Positions 27,481-36,286 of a DNA stretch of 64,000 nucleotides are shown here, piece after piece. A program made the translations under genes and the position numbers. Source of the DNA: Pseudomonas putida (GTDB lineage: Bacteria; Pseudomonadota; Gammaproteobacteria; Pseudomonadales; Pseudomonadaceae). Numbering within the stretch: position 1 is the first letter of the stretch; every line of letters begins with the position of its first letter. Below the pieces are notes generated by a model. That model ran no database searches. It was not told the DNA's origin and was given only the letters and a program-made list of their open reading frames with translations. The DNA lies in assembly GCF_028682175.1 (NCBI RefSeq), contig NZ_JANHKS010000027.1, positions 17,093 to 81,092 on the forward strand. Reading direction: 5' to 3'.

Positions 27481-27521
27481 GGTTATATCTGCATTCTTAA
27501 ATAGTATTTTTAAGAATAACC
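27481..27521. promoter_or_regulatory. Dyad operator-like element upstream of oscA-sbp
   Basis: ATTCTTAAA (27493-27501) and TTTAAGAAT (27509-27517) are perfect inverts, framed by GGTTAT (27481-27486) and ATAACC (27516-27521). AT-rich dyads of this kind upstream of sulfur-starvation genes are where the LysR activator CysB binds in gammaproteobacteria, so this is a candidate CysB site. Confidence 0.5.
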
Positions 27522-27603
27522 GCTCCTCTCTAATATCGCTCCTACGCCACAAGCAGCTGCCTTCCCACGACGCTGCGGGCACTTCATTTTCAGGAGCACG
27601 ACA

Positions 27604-27786
27604 ATGAGCGCATCTCTTCGCAGCGTCGACGGTCAGGACGAACAAAGCATTCTGCGTGAAATTCAAAGCGCGCTGCGCGATCTGCGCTTCGGCGCGGTGG
27701 AAATCACCGTGCACAACGCACAGGTGGTGCAGATCGAGCGCAAGGAAAAATTCCGTTTGCAGAACCCGGGCAAACAGCAGGGCTGA
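27604..27786 (+). CDS. oscA: OscA, small sulfur-starvation protein (DUF2292)
   Basis: A 60-residue protein with the YezD/DUF2292 pattern (ILREIQSALRDLRFGAVEITVHNAQVVQIERKEK as core, residues 16-49). In pseudomonads oscA lies directly upstream of sbp and is needed for growth on organosulfur compounds as sulfur source; its biochemical role is unknown. The ribosome site is CAGGAG upstream of the ATG. It is 68 bases upstream of sbp and probably in the same transcript, under the AT-rich dyad at 27481-27521. Confidence 0.88.
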   Translation: MSASLRSVDGQDEQSILREIQSALRDLRFGAVEITVHNAQVVQIERKEKFRLQNPGKQQG

Positions 27787-27854
27787 TTAACGGAAAAAAG
27801 CTTCACCAAAAACTAGAAAAACGCCAACAACACCGATTTCCAGGAGCTTGATTC

Positions 27855-28865
27855 ATGTCCATTCGCCGTTACGCGCTGGCTGCTCTGGCCAGTGCCGTGT
27901 TTGCCGGATCCGCCGTTGCCAAGGATTACCAGCTGTTGAACGTGTCCTACGACCCGACGCGTGAGCTGTACCAGGACTACAACGCCGAATTCATCAACTA
28001 CTGGACCAAGGCCCACCCAGGCGACACGGTCAAGATCAACCAGTCCCACGGCGGTTCGGGCAAACAGGGCCGTTCGGTGATCGACGGCTCGCCTGCCGAC
28101 GTGGTGACCCTGGCGCTGGCCGGCGACATCGACGAAATCTCCAAACTGGGCAAATCGCTGCCCGCCGACTGGCAAAAACGCCTGCCGGACGCCAGCACCC
28201 CGTACACCTCGACCATCGTGTTCCTGGTGCGCAAGGGCAACCCGAAAGGCATCAAGGACTGGGGTGACCTGGTCAAGAAAGACGTTTCGGTCATCACGCC
28301 AAACCCGAAAACCTCGGGTGGCGCCCGCTGGAACTTCCTGGCCGCCTACGCCTACGGCCTGAAGGCCAACAACGGTGACGAAGCCAAGGCCAAGGCCTAT
28401 ATCACCGAGCTGTTCAAGCACGTTCCAGTGCTGGACACCGGTGCTCGCGGCGCTACCATCAGCTTCGTGCAGAACAACCTGGGCGACGTGCTGCTGGCCT
28501 GGGAAAACGAAGCATTCCTGTCGCTGAAAGAAGACGGCGGCGCCGACAAGTTCGATATCGTCGTGCCTTCGCTGTCTATCCTGGCCGAGCCACCTGTGGC
28601 GGTCGTCGACAAGAACGCCGAGAAGAAAGGCAACACCGAAATCGCCACCGAATACCTCAAGCACCTGTACAGCAAGGAGGGCCAGGAGATCGCGGCGAAG
28701 AACTTCTACCGTCCGCGTGACAAGGAAGTGGCGGCCAAGTACGAGAAGCAGTTCCCGAAACTGGACCTGGTGACCATCGACAAGGATTTCGGCGGCTGGA
28801 AGTCGGCGCAGCCTAAATTCTTCGACGACGGCGGCGTGTTCGATCAGATCTACGTACCGCAGTAA
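27855..28865 (+). CDS. sbp: Periplasmic sulfate-binding protein
   Basis: A 336-residue substrate-binding protein of the sulfate/thiosulfate importer. The signal peptide is residues 1-23 (cleavage after SAVA). The mature chain begins KDYQLLNVSYDPTRELYQDYN, and the anion-site signatures SHGGSGKQGRSVIDG and NPKTSGGARWN are typical of Sbp/CysP. It is followed by a REP repeat and a small hairpin before cysT; these may cut readthrough so that the binding protein is made in excess over the membrane parts. Confidence 0.96.
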   Translation: MSIRRYALAALASAVFAGSAVAKDYQLLNVSYDPTRELYQDYNAEFINYWTKAHPGDTVKINQSHGGSGKQGRSVIDGSPADVVTLALAGDIDEISKLGKSLPADWQKRLPDASTPYTSTIVFLVRKGNPKGIKDWGDLVKKDVSVITPNPKTSGGARWNFLAAYAYGLKANNGDEAKAKAYITELFKHVPVLDTGARGATISFVQNNLGDVLLAWENEAFLSLKEDGGADKFDIVVPSLSILAEPPVAVVDKNAEKKGNTEIATEYLKHLYSKEGQEIAAKNFYRPRDKEVAAKYEKQFPKLDLVTIDKDFGGWKSAQPKFFDDGGVFDQIYVPQ

Positions 28866-28877
28866 TACGCTGCGGCC

Positions 28878-28970
28878 CCTGTAGGAGTGAGCTTGCTCGC
28901 GATTGTGATTTGTCTGTATCCAATGTTTTGACTGACACGACGCCATCGCGAGCAAGCTCACTCCTACAGG
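28878..28970. repeat. REP-like inverted repeat, family B
   Basis: A 93-bp hairpin, arms CCTGTAGGAGTGAGCTTGCT and complement, between sbp and cysT inside the sulfate operon. Confidence 0.95.
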
Positions 28971-28984
28971 AACTTGAAAAAACC

Positions 28985-29005
28985 TACCCGGACTCGCTCC
29001 GGGTA
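28985..29005 (+). terminator. Stem-loop between sbp and cysT (possible attenuator)
   Basis: TACCCGGA-CTCGC-TCCGGGTA, a perfect 8-bp stem with a 5-nt loop 24 bases before cysT. It has no T-run, so it is more likely an mRNA-stabilising or weak attenuating hairpin than a full terminator. Confidence 0.45.
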
Positions 29006-29028
29006 ACCTGTATCAACCAAGGACACTT

Positions 29029-29850
29029 ATGTCTCGACGCATATCCCCCGTCATACCCGGCTTCGGGCTGACGCTGGGTTACACCTTGGTGTACCTCAGC
29101 CTGATTGTGCTGATACCGCTTGCGGTCATGTTCATCCACGCCTCCCAGCTGAGCGCTGCCCAGTTCTGGAACATCGTCACCGCGCCACGGGTGCTGGCCG
29201 CGCTCAAGCTGAGCTTCGGCACGGCGTTCTTCGCGGCGATCATCAACGGCATCATCGGTACGCTGCTGGCTTGGGTGCTGGTGCGCTACACCTTCCCGGG
29301 ACGCAAGATCATCGACGCGATGATCGACCTGCCGTTCGCATTGCCCACCGCCGTTGCCGGTATCGCGCTGACCGCGCTGTACACGCCGACGGGCCTTGTG
29401 GGGCAATTCGCGACTGACCTGGGTATCAAGATCGCCTACACCCCCCTGGGCATCACCCTGGCGCTGACTTTTGTCACCATGCCGTTCGTGGTGCGTACCG
29501 TGCAGCCGGTATTGGCGGACATTCCCCGTGAAGTCGAAGAGGCTGCCGCCTGCCTGGGCGCCCGGCCGCTGCAGGTGTTCCGCTACATCCTGGTTCCGGC
29601 CCTGCTGCCCGCCTGGCTGACCGGCTTTGCGCTGGCCTTCGCCCGGGGCGTGGGTGAGTACGGCTCGGTGATTTTCATTGCCGGCAACATGCCGATGAAA
29701 ACCGAGATCCTGCCGCTGCTGATCATGGTCAAGCTCGATCAGTACGACTACGCCGGCGCAACAGCCATCGGTGTGATGATGCTGGTGGTGTCGTTTATCC
29801 TGCTGCTGCTGATCAACCTGTTGCAGCGACGCATCGAAACCCCTAACTGA
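29029..29850 (+). CDS. cysT: Sulfate/thiosulfate ABC transporter permease CysT
   Basis: A 273-residue inner-membrane permease with about six spans and the EAA loop (EVEEAAACLGARPLQVFRYI, residues 164-183) that contacts the ATPase. AAGGA precedes the ATG. It pairs with CysW, 13 bases downstream, to form the channel fed by Sbp. Also called CysU. Confidence 0.96.
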   Translation: MSRRISPVIPGFGLTLGYTLVYLSLIVLIPLAVMFIHASQLSAAQFWNIVTAPRVLAALKLSFGTAFFAAIINGIIGTLLAWVLVRYTFPGRKIIDAMIDLPFALPTAVAGIALTALYTPTGLVGQFATDLGIKIAYTPLGITLALTFVTMPFVVRTVQPVLADIPREVEEAAACLGARPLQVFRYILVPALLPAWLTGFALAFARGVGEYGSVIFIAGNMPMKTEILPLLIMVKLDQYDYAGATAIGVMMLVVSFILLLLINLLQRRIETPN

Positions 29851-29863
29851 GGAGGCGCACGTT

Positions 29864-30736
29864 ATGTCTGGTCCATCGCTTATCGCCGCTTCCTCCGCCA
29901 ACGCTGCCCGTCGTGGCAGTGCGGTGTCGCGGCGCATCCTGATCGGCCTTGGCTGGCTGGTCTTTGCATTGTTTCTGTTGTTGCCATTGGTGGTGGTGGT
30001 CAGCCAGGGCCTGAAGAACGGCCTGGGCGGATTCTTCACCGCGATCCTTGAGCCGGACGCACTGTCGGCCCTGAAGCTGACGATCTACGCGGTGCTGATT
30101 TCCGTGCCCTTGAACGTGGTGTTCGGCGTGGCGGCGGCCTGGTGCGTGAGCAAGTACTCGTTCCGTGGCAAGGCCCTCCTGGTGACGCTGATCGACCTGC
30201 CGTTTTCGGTGTCGCCGGTGATCGCCGGTCTGGTCTACATCCTGATGTTCGGCGCCCGTGGCGTGTTCGGCCCCTGGCTGCAGGATCACGACATCCAGAT
30301 CGTCTTCGCGCTGCCGGGCATCGTGCTGGCGACCATCTTCGTCACCGTGCCGTTCGTGGCCCGTGAGCTGATCCCGCTGATGCAGGAGCAGGGCACGCAG
30401 GAAGAAGAGGCAGCGCGACTGCTGGGCGCCAATGGCTGGCAGATGTTCTGGCACGTCACCGTGCCGAACATCAAATGGGGCCTGATCTACGGCGTGGTGC
30501 TCTGTACCGCGCGGGCCATGGGTGAGTTCGGCGCGGTGTCGGTGGTTTCCGGCCACATTCGCGGCGTGACCAACACCCTGCCGCTGCATGTCGAGATTCT
30601 CTACAACGAGTACAACCACGTGGCTGCATTTGCCGTGGCGAGCCTGTTATTGATCCTTGCGCTGTTCATCCTGCTGCTCAAGCAGTGGAGCGAAGCGCGC
30701 ATTAGCCGTCTGCGCCAAAGCGCGGCGGAGGAATAA
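29864..30736 (+). CDS. cysW: Sulfate/thiosulfate ABC transporter permease CysW
   Basis: A 290-residue permease with six predicted spans and the EAA loop (QEEEAARLLGANGWQMFWHV). GAGGAGG is the ribosome site. It lies 13 bases after cysT and 3 bases before cysA, so the three are translated together. Confidence 0.96.
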   Translation: MSGPSLIAASSANAARRGSAVSRRILIGLGWLVFALFLLLPLVVVVSQGLKNGLGGFFTAILEPDALSALKLTIYAVLISVPLNVVFGVAAAWCVSKYSFRGKALLVTLIDLPFSVSPVIAGLVYILMFGARGVFGPWLQDHDIQIVFALPGIVLATIFVTVPFVARELIPLMQEQGTQEEEAARLLGANGWQMFWHVTVPNIKWGLIYGVVLCTARAMGEFGAVSVVSGHIRGVTNTLPLHVEILYNEYNHVAAFAVASLLLILALFILLLKQWSEARISRLRQSAAEE

Positions 30737-30739
30737 TTC

Positions 30740-31729
30740 ATGTCGATCGAAGTCCGTAACGTCAGCAAGAATTTCAACGCCTTCAAGGCCCTCAACAGCA
30801 TCGATCTGGATATCCAGAGCGGCGAGCTGGTGGCGTTGCTGGGTCCGTCCGGGTGTGGCAAGACCACGCTACTGCGCATCATTGCCGGGCTTGAAACCCC
30901 GGACCAGGGCAACATCGTGTTCCATGGCGAGGACGTGTCCGGTCACGATGTGCGTGATCGCAACGTCGGGTTCGTGTTCCAGCACTACGCGCTGTTCCGC
31001 CACATGACGGTGTTCGACAACGTCGCCTTTGGCCTGCGCATGAAGCCGAAGAACCAGCGCCCGAACGAATCCCAGATCGCCGCCAAGGTTCACGAACTGC
31101 TGAACATGGTGCAACTGGACTGGCTGGCCGATCGCTACCCGGAGCAGTTGTCCGGTGGCCAGCGCCAGCGTATCGCCCTGGCTCGCGCCCTCGCGGTGGA
31201 GCCGAAAGTGCTGCTGCTCGACGAGCCGTTCGGTGCCCTGGATGCCAAGGTGCGCAAGGAGCTGCGCCGCTGGCTGGCGCGCCTGCATGAAGACATCAAC
31301 CTGACGTCGGTATTCGTGACCCACGACCAGGAAGAGGCCATGGAAGTCGCCGACCGCATCGTGGTGATGAACAAGGGTGTGATCGAGCAGATCGGCTCAC
31401 CGGGCGAGGTGTACGAAAATCCGGCCAGCGATTTCGTCTACCACTTCCTCGGCGACTCCAACCGCCTGCACCTGGGCGAAGACAACCATGTGTTGTTCCG
31501 CCCCCATGAAGTGTCGTTGTCGCGGCATGAAGTGGAAGGACACCACGTCGCCGAAGTGCGCGACATTCGCCCGCTGGGTGCGACCACCCGTGTGACCTTG
31601 AAGGTTGAAGGCCAGCCGGACCTGATCGAAGCCGAAGTGGTGAAGGACCACGACAGCCTGATCGGCCTGGCGCGCGGGGAGACGCTGTTCTTCAAGCCGA
31701 AGGTTTGGCAGAAGATCGCAAACCTGTAG
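30740..31729 (+). CDS. cysA: Sulfate/thiosulfate ABC transporter ATPase CysA
   Basis: A 329-residue ATPase. Walker A is GPSGCGKTT (residues 35-43), the signature is LSGGQRQRIALARAL, Walker B is LLLDEPFGALD, and the switch His is in VFVTHDQEEAME. The C-terminal quarter is the TOBE-type regulatory region of sulfate importers. It is the last gene of oscA-sbp-cysTWA. Confidence 0.96.
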   Translation: MSIEVRNVSKNFNAFKALNSIDLDIQSGELVALLGPSGCGKTTLLRIIAGLETPDQGNIVFHGEDVSGHDVRDRNVGFVFQHYALFRHMTVFDNVAFGLRMKPKNQRPNESQIAAKVHELLNMVQLDWLADRYPEQLSGGQRQRIALARALAVEPKVLLLDEPFGALDAKVRKELRRWLARLHEDINLTSVFVTHDQEEAMEVADRIVVMNKGVIEQIGSPGEVYENPASDFVYHFLGDSNRLHLGEDNHVLFRPHEVSLSRHEVEGHHVAEVRDIRPLGATTRVTLKVEGQPDLIEAEVVKDHDSLIGLARGETLFFKPKVWQKIANL

Positions 31730-31741
31730 CCCGTACACGAT

Positions 31742-31834
31742 CCGTAGCAGCACGGCTTGCCGGCGGGGGCGGTGTGTCAATTGACAAATGTCTGGCTGAC
31801 ACACCGCTCCCGCCGGCAAGCCGTGCTGCTACGG
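31742..31834. repeat. REP-like inverted repeat, family A
   Basis: A 93-bp hairpin in the convergent space between cysA and the Mpo1-like gene, arms CCGTAGCAGCACGGCTTGCC and complement. Confidence 0.95.
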
Positions 31835-31849
31835 GATCGAGTTGAATCT

Positions 31850-32386
31850 TTATACCGCGGCTTTCTTCAGGTTTCGCTTGTGGGTACGGCCCACTTTCCC
31901 CTCGATGTTGCCCTGCAACTTCTTCCTCATTCCCATCAGAAACGCCGCTTCGGCCGTGACGAACAGCGGGCCGATGATCAGGCCTGAGAGGTCGTCGACA
32001 AACGCCGGTTTGCGACCTTCGTAATAATGCCCCACGAACTGGATGATCCAGCCCACCACGAACAGGCCCACGCCCGAGGCGAGCCAGACCATGGTGCTCT
32101 GCTGCGCCAGATGTGCGCCGATCCACAGGAACAGCGCCAGCACGATGCCCAGCGCTATGCCCAGCGGCCTGTCCAGACGCAGGTAGAACAAGGTGGCCGC
32201 CACGGTCGCCAACAGGGCCGGGGAAAGCCACAGTTCGCCCAGTGCCCAACTGCTCCAGCCGGGGCGTGACAGCAGCACGGAAACTGCCAGCACGATCAGC
32301 GGCACGCCGACGAAATGCGTGGCGATGTTGCGGGTGTCACGGTGGTAGGACGCGTACTGACTGAGATGATCGACGAGGTTTTTCAT
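31850..32386 (-). CDS. Mpo1-like (DUF962) membrane protein
   Basis: A 178-residue protein of the Mpo1/YGL010w (DUF962) family. It has four or more hydrophobic segments and the conserved histidines of the family: HRDTRNIATHFVGVP near the N-terminus and QFVGHYYEGRKPA in the middle. Yeast Mpo1 is an iron-dependent dioxygenase that removes one carbon from 2-hydroxy fatty acids; a lipid role in bacteria is inferred only. The start at MKNLVDHL has GAGG upstream; the longer frame begins in non-protein-like sequence. Confidence 0.85.
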   Translation of the reverse strand: MKNLVDHLSQYASYHRDTRNIATHFVGVPLIVLAVSVLLSRPGWSSWALGELWLSPALLATVAATLFYLRLDRPLGIALGIVLALFLWIGAHLAQQSTMVWLASGVGLFVVGWIIQFVGHYYEGRKPAFVDDLSGLIIGPLFVTAEAAFLMGMRKKLQGNIEGKVGRTHKRNLKKAAV

Positions 32387-32493
32387 TGTTATTCCTCTAT
32401 GGATACGTGGATCATGCCCGCTCATTTCTATCTGGCGGATCCATCGGAGGAACCAGCCTGCAATAAAACGCCATCAAGAAAAAGGAGATTCAC

Positions 32494-33198
32494 GTGACGA
32501 ATGGAACCCAATGGCGCTCATGGTTGGATAACGACAACTGGTTCAACGATCTGCCCACTTCCTTGCAGGATAGCCTGCTGGTGGGGATGCGGCAGCGGCG
32601 GTTCACGCCCGGCAAACTGGTCTTCGAGCATGGCGAGCCATCCTGCGGCCTGTACGCCCTGCTGGCCGGGTCGATCCGCTTTAACGGTATCAAGCAGCAA
32701 CGCCTGGACCTGCCACCTGCCAAAACCCGCATGCCGTACTGGTTCGGCGAGGTTTCGCTGTTCGACGCGTTGCCCCGACTGCACGATGTCTTCGCCGAAG
32801 ACCAGATCATCGTGCTGCATCTGCCCCAGGCCATCCTGACCAGAATCCTCGAAGACAATCCGCACCACTGGCGCTACTTCGCACGACTTCTGGGGCGCAA
32901 GCTCGGCCTTGAGGTGCCGCCGAACGATCAGGTGACCTTGTTACCCACCGATGAGCGTGTCGCCTATCGCCTGCTGCTGCTCACCGAAGGCTACGGTGAA
33001 ATCGACCGCTCGACCCGCAGCGTTTCCATCAACGACGTGCTGAGCGAGCGGGGGCTGGGGCTGACGCCGGAAGTCGTCGACCGGGTGGTTGGGTACTTCG
33101 CAGAGCGCGGCATCGTGCACCGCGACGGCGATTTCATCAGCGTGCTGGACGTCGAGCGCTTGCGCAAGGCTGCGCGTCACCGCCTGACCGGGGGCTAG
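32494..33198 (+). CDS. Crp/Fnr-like transcriptional regulator
   Basis: A 234-residue protein with an N-terminal cyclic-nucleotide-binding fold (about residues 15-130, with GKLVFEHGEPSCGLYALLAG) and a C-terminal winged-helix region (about 150-225). It lacks the Fnr cysteine cluster, and the cAMP phosphate-binding Arg-Ser pair of Crp is not evident (GEVSLFD is there instead of GELGLF...RSA), so the ligand may not be cAMP. The start is GTG with AAGGAG placed 6 bases upstream. It is a single gene, converging on the AraC-type gene with a 3-base gap. Confidence 0.85.
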   Translation: MTNGTQWRSWLDNDNWFNDLPTSLQDSLLVGMRQRRFTPGKLVFEHGEPSCGLYALLAGSIRFNGIKQQRLDLPPAKTRMPYWFGEVSLFDALPRLHDVFAEDQIIVLHLPQAILTRILEDNPHHWRYFARLLGRKLGLEVPPNDQVTLLPTDERVAYRLLLLTEGYGEIDRSTRSVSINDVLSERGLGLTPEVVDRVVGYFAERGIVHRDGDFISVLDVERLRKAARHRLTGG

Positions 33199-33201
33199 GG
33201 A

Positions 33202-34206
33202 TCAGCGCATCCCGTCGCGGTACTGGCTGGGCGTCATGCCGGTCCAGCGCTTGAACGCCCGGCTGAAGCTGCTGGTGTCGGCAAAGCCCAGGAGAAAGGC
33301 GATTTCACTGAGCGAACTGCCTGGGTCGCGCATGTGCAGCAATGCCAGGTTCTGCCGGCACTGGTTCAGCAGCAGGTCGTAGCTGCAGCCTTCATCGGCC
33401 AGGTGCCGTTGCAGGCTGCGCAGGCTCAGGTGCAGGTGCTGGGCGATGCGCTCCGCCGAGGGTTCGCCTTCGGGCAGTTGCGCTTCGATGGCAGCACGCA
33501 CTTTGCGCTCCCAGGTCAGGGGGCTGAGTTTTTCCAGCGTGCGATTGAGCACGGCCTCGTTGTGCTCGGCCAGTTCCGGGTTGGCATCGTCCAGATGGCT
33601 GTCGAAATCGGCGCAGGCGAACTCCAGCAGGTTTTCCGTGGCGCCGAAGTGCAGCGGCGCACGGAACACGTCATGCCAGGGCTTGGCGTCGGCAGGTTCG
33701 GGCCTGACCAGGTGCACCGCCAGCGGCGCGTAATGCCGGCCCAGACGGTTGCGGCACGTCCTCACGTAAATCGCCGCGAAGGCATCCATGGCCTCATTGG
33801 CCGGCATCGGCCCGCCCTCGGGCACGCGAAAGCGAAACTCGTAACGCTCGCCCACGCGGATGAAGCTCAGGTCCAGCGCGTCGCTGACCACCGGGTGGTA
33901 GCGCACGATCCGCTCGAACACTTCACGCAACGAACCGCTGGCCACCAGCGCGTAGCCCAGGGCGTGGAAGGTGGTGGGGCTGACGAACCGCGACACCCGC
34001 AAACCCAGCGCCGGATCGCCGCTGGCCTGCACCGACAACTCCCAGAAACGCGTGGTCACGGTCACCGGATAGCGCGCGTTGGGGTCGTCCATCAAGTGCG
34101 GGTCCAGCCCCGCCGCCTGGCTCAGCGCGAGACTGTCCAGGCCCAGCGCGTCGAGTTGCTTGCGCAGGGCACGGGTCCAGCTGGCGAGAACACTTGGGTC
34201 AGACAT
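33202..34206 (-). CDS. AraC-family regulator (arabinose-binding-2 type)
   Basis: A 334-residue regulator. The N-terminal ligand domain (about residues 20-205) is of the Arabinose_bd type seen in OruR, ArgR-like and lipid-responsive regulators. The C-terminal AraC DNA-binding domain (about 235-330) has two HTH motifs: PSAERIAQHLHLSLRSLQRHL and SLSEIAFLLGFADTSSFSRAF. It is divergent from a desaturase gene 112 bases away, which it likely controls. Confidence 0.92.
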   Translation of the reverse strand: MSDPSVLASWTRALRKQLDALGLDSLALSQAAGLDPHLMDDPNARYPVTVTTRFWELSVQASGDPALGLRVSRFVSPTTFHALGYALVASGSLREVFERIVRYHPVVSDALDLSFIRVGERYEFRFRVPEGGPMPANEAMDAFAAIYVRTCRNRLGRHYAPLAVHLVRPEPADAKPWHDVFRAPLHFGATENLLEFACADFDSHLDDANPELAEHNEAVLNRTLEKLSPLTWERKVRAAIEAQLPEGEPSAERIAQHLHLSLRSLQRHLADEGCSYDLLLNQCRQNLALLHMRDPGSSLSEIAFLLGFADTSSFSRAFKRWTGMTPSQYRDGMR

Positions 34207-34318
34207 AAAGATTGGCGCCTGCGGTCAACAGCTTGGCGTCCACGGCCGGGCAGTCTTGGGCCCTGCACGGCACAGTGGAGCCTCGTTTTTCTTCATCATA
34301 AAACCGGAGAATGGAAGC

Positions 34319-35362
34319 ATGCACGAGACTTCTGCAAGTGCGGCCGGACTGAATGCACAACAGCGATCAGCCCATATTCGCGCGGTGGTTACGGCCCGCG
34401 GTGTCGAGTTGCGCCAGCGCTACCCGATCCTTGCGCATCAGGATGCAATCGGCGCCGGCATTCTGCTGTTCGCGCTGGCGGGCATGACTGGCTGCGCAGC
34501 GCTCTACCTTGGGGGCTACATGGCCTGGTGGGTGTGCCTGTTGCTCAATGCCTTCTTCGCCTCGCTGACCCACGAACTGGAGCATGACCTGATCCACAGC
34601 ATGTACTTTCGCAAGCAGCGCGTGCCCCACAACCTGATGATGGCGCTGGTGTGGATGGCGCGCCCGAGCACCATCAACCCATGGATTCGCAGGCACCTGC
34701 ACCTCAATCACCACAAGGTGTCCGGCACCGAGGCGGACATGGAAGAGCGGGCCATCACCAACGGCGAACCCTGGGGCATCGCGCGGCTGCTGATGGTGGG
34801 CGACAACGTCATGTCGTCGCTGATCCGCATGCTGCGGGCCAGAACCTGGACGCACAAGTTGAGCATCCTCAAGCGCACCTTGCGGGTGTATGCGCCGCTG
34901 GCCTTGCTCAACTGGGGCGCCTGGTATGTGTTCCTCGGCTTTCATGCGGCCAACGGCGTTGCGAGCCTGATGGGCACTTCGCTGGCCTGGTCCAGCGACA
35001 CCCTGGCCGTGATGCAGGTGATCGACATCGCCGTGGTAGTGCTGGTGGGCCCCAATGTATTGCGCACGTTCTGCCTGCATTTCGTCAGTTCCAACATGCA
35101 TTACTACGGCGATATCGAGAGTGGCAACGTCATGCAGCAGACCCAGGTGCTCAACCCGTGGTGGCTGTGGCCGATGCAGGCGTTCTGTTTCAATTTCGGC
35201 AGCACCCATGGCATCCATCACTTTGTGGTGAAGGAGCCGTTCTACATCCGCCAGTTGACCGCGCCGGTCGCGCACCGGGTCATGGCCGAGATGGGTGTGA
35301 GGTTCAACGACTTCGGCACCTTCGCCCGGGCGAACAGATTTGCGAAAAGTCTGGCGGGATAA
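34319..35362 (+). CDS. Membrane fatty-acid desaturase/hydroxylase family protein
   Basis: A 347-residue integral membrane di-iron enzyme with histidine boxes HELEHDLIH, HLHLNHH and HGIHH set among about five membrane segments, the pattern of the fatty-acid desaturase superfamily. It is not closely similar to the delta-9 enzyme at 24051-25235 (different boxes). The start MHETSA at 34319 is selected because the upstream frame covers the AraC gene's reverse strand. The divergent AraC regulator with a lipid-type sensor domain suggests substrate-induced expression. The substrate is unknown. Confidence 0.85.
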   Translation: MHETSASAAGLNAQQRSAHIRAVVTARGVELRQRYPILAHQDAIGAGILLFALAGMTGCAALYLGGYMAWWVCLLLNAFFASLTHELEHDLIHSMYFRKQRVPHNLMMALVWMARPSTINPWIRRHLHLNHHKVSGTEADMEERAITNGEPWGIARLLMVGDNVMSSLIRMLRARTWTHKLSILKRTLRVYAPLALLNWGAWYVFLGFHAANGVASLMGTSLAWSSDTLAVMQVIDIAVVVLVGPNVLRTFCLHFVSSNMHYYGDIESGNVMQQTQVLNPWWLWPMQAFCFNFGSTHGIHHFVVKEPFYIRQLTAPVAHRVMAEMGVRFNDFGTFARANRFAKSLAG

Positions 35363-35434
35363 AAATTTCTGTAACAACCCCACCGTATTCTCTGCTCATC
35401 CCCGGCGAGCTGGGGGCAGACAGCGTGATTTATC

Positions 35435-35474
35435 AGGGCCGCTCCTTAAGGCAGGGGGTGGCCCTCTTTTTTTT
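35435..35474 (+). terminator. Rho-independent terminator after the desaturase gene
   Basis: AGGGCC (35435-35440) pairs with GGCCCT (35460-35465), followed by a run of nine T interrupted by one C. Confidence 0.75.
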
Positions 35475-35605
35475 CCGGCGGCAATCACCTGTTTTTGCGA
35501 TATATGAATTCGAGTTATTAATAAATATCTTCTTATTCTTTTTCGAATATATATCCCGTCCCTATACTCGCCGCCATGAACGCAAAAATGCAGGAGGCGA
35601 AGGCC

Positions 35606-36187
35606 ATGCATAACGAATCGATCCGTTACCTGATCGTGCCAGGCTGGCAAGGATCCGCCGAAGACCATTGGCAGACCCATTGGCAAAACAGCTTGCCCAA
35701 CAGTGTGCGCGTGGAGCAGGCCAACTGGCTGACGCCGCGGCGCGAAGACTGGGTCGGTGAGTTGCAACGGGCCATCGCTGCCGACAGCTCGCCGGTGATC
35801 CTGATCGCCCACAGCCTGGGCTGCGTGACCGTGGCTCACTGGGCGCAACTGGCGCCGCTGGAAACCTTGCGTCAGGTGCGCGGTGCGTTGCTGGTCGCCC
35901 CGGCTGACGTCGAGCGGCCCAACTGCCCGCCTGCCATCCGCAATTTTGCGCCTGTTCCCGAACACCTGCTGCCCTTCCCGGCGCAAGTGGTCAGCTCCGA
36001 CAACGACTCTGCCGTCAGCGCCTTGCGGGCGATGGAAATGGCCCGCAACTGGGGCGCCGAGATCGGCATCCTGAGCGGCGCCGGGCACATCAACGTGAAG
36101 TCCGGTCATCAGCGCTGGGAGCAGGGTTTCGCCTACCTCTACCGCCTGCAGAGCCGCATCGAACAACAGGCTCGCCGCCGAGCATGA
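35606..36187 (+). CDS. RBBP9/YdeN-family alpha/beta hydrolase
   Basis: A 193-residue small serine hydrolase. The nucleophile elbow is LIAHSLGCVTVAHWA and the catalytic His is in SGAGHINVKSGHQRW, with the acidic residue in SSDNDSAVS, the pattern of RBBP9/YdeN. The ATG at 35606 is chosen over two upstream Mets because AGGAGG lies 9 bases before it. The upstream 80 bases are very AT-rich. It precedes a sigma-54 activator by 99 bases with a terminator between, so the two are likely separate transcripts. Natural substrate unknown. Confidence 0.88.
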   Translation: MHNESIRYLIVPGWQGSAEDHWQTHWQNSLPNSVRVEQANWLTPRREDWVGELQRAIAADSSPVILIAHSLGCVTVAHWAQLAPLETLRQVRGALLVAPADVERPNCPPAIRNFAPVPEHLLPFPAQVVSSDNDSAVSALRAMEMARNWGAEIGILSGAGHINVKSGHQRWEQGFAYLYRLQSRIEQQARRRA

Positions 36188-36210
36188 GTGCGCATAACAC
36201 GATCTTTTTC

Positions 36211-36248
36211 GCCGCAGTGATTCGACAGGCGCTGCGGCCTTTTTTTTA
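36211..36248 (+). terminator. Rho-independent terminator
   Basis: GCCGCAG and CTGCGGC pair across a 13-base loop and are followed by a run of T, 23 bases after the hydrolase gene. Confidence 0.85.
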
Positions 36249-36286
36249 ACGCTCAAGTCCACGGAAGGCTTGGGCGGGAGACTGCC

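Noticed and set aside
31438..31819. Repeated peptide-like frames beginning MPAGA and containing SRRQAVLLR at many sites
   Set aside because: They are translations of the family A REP arms, not genes.
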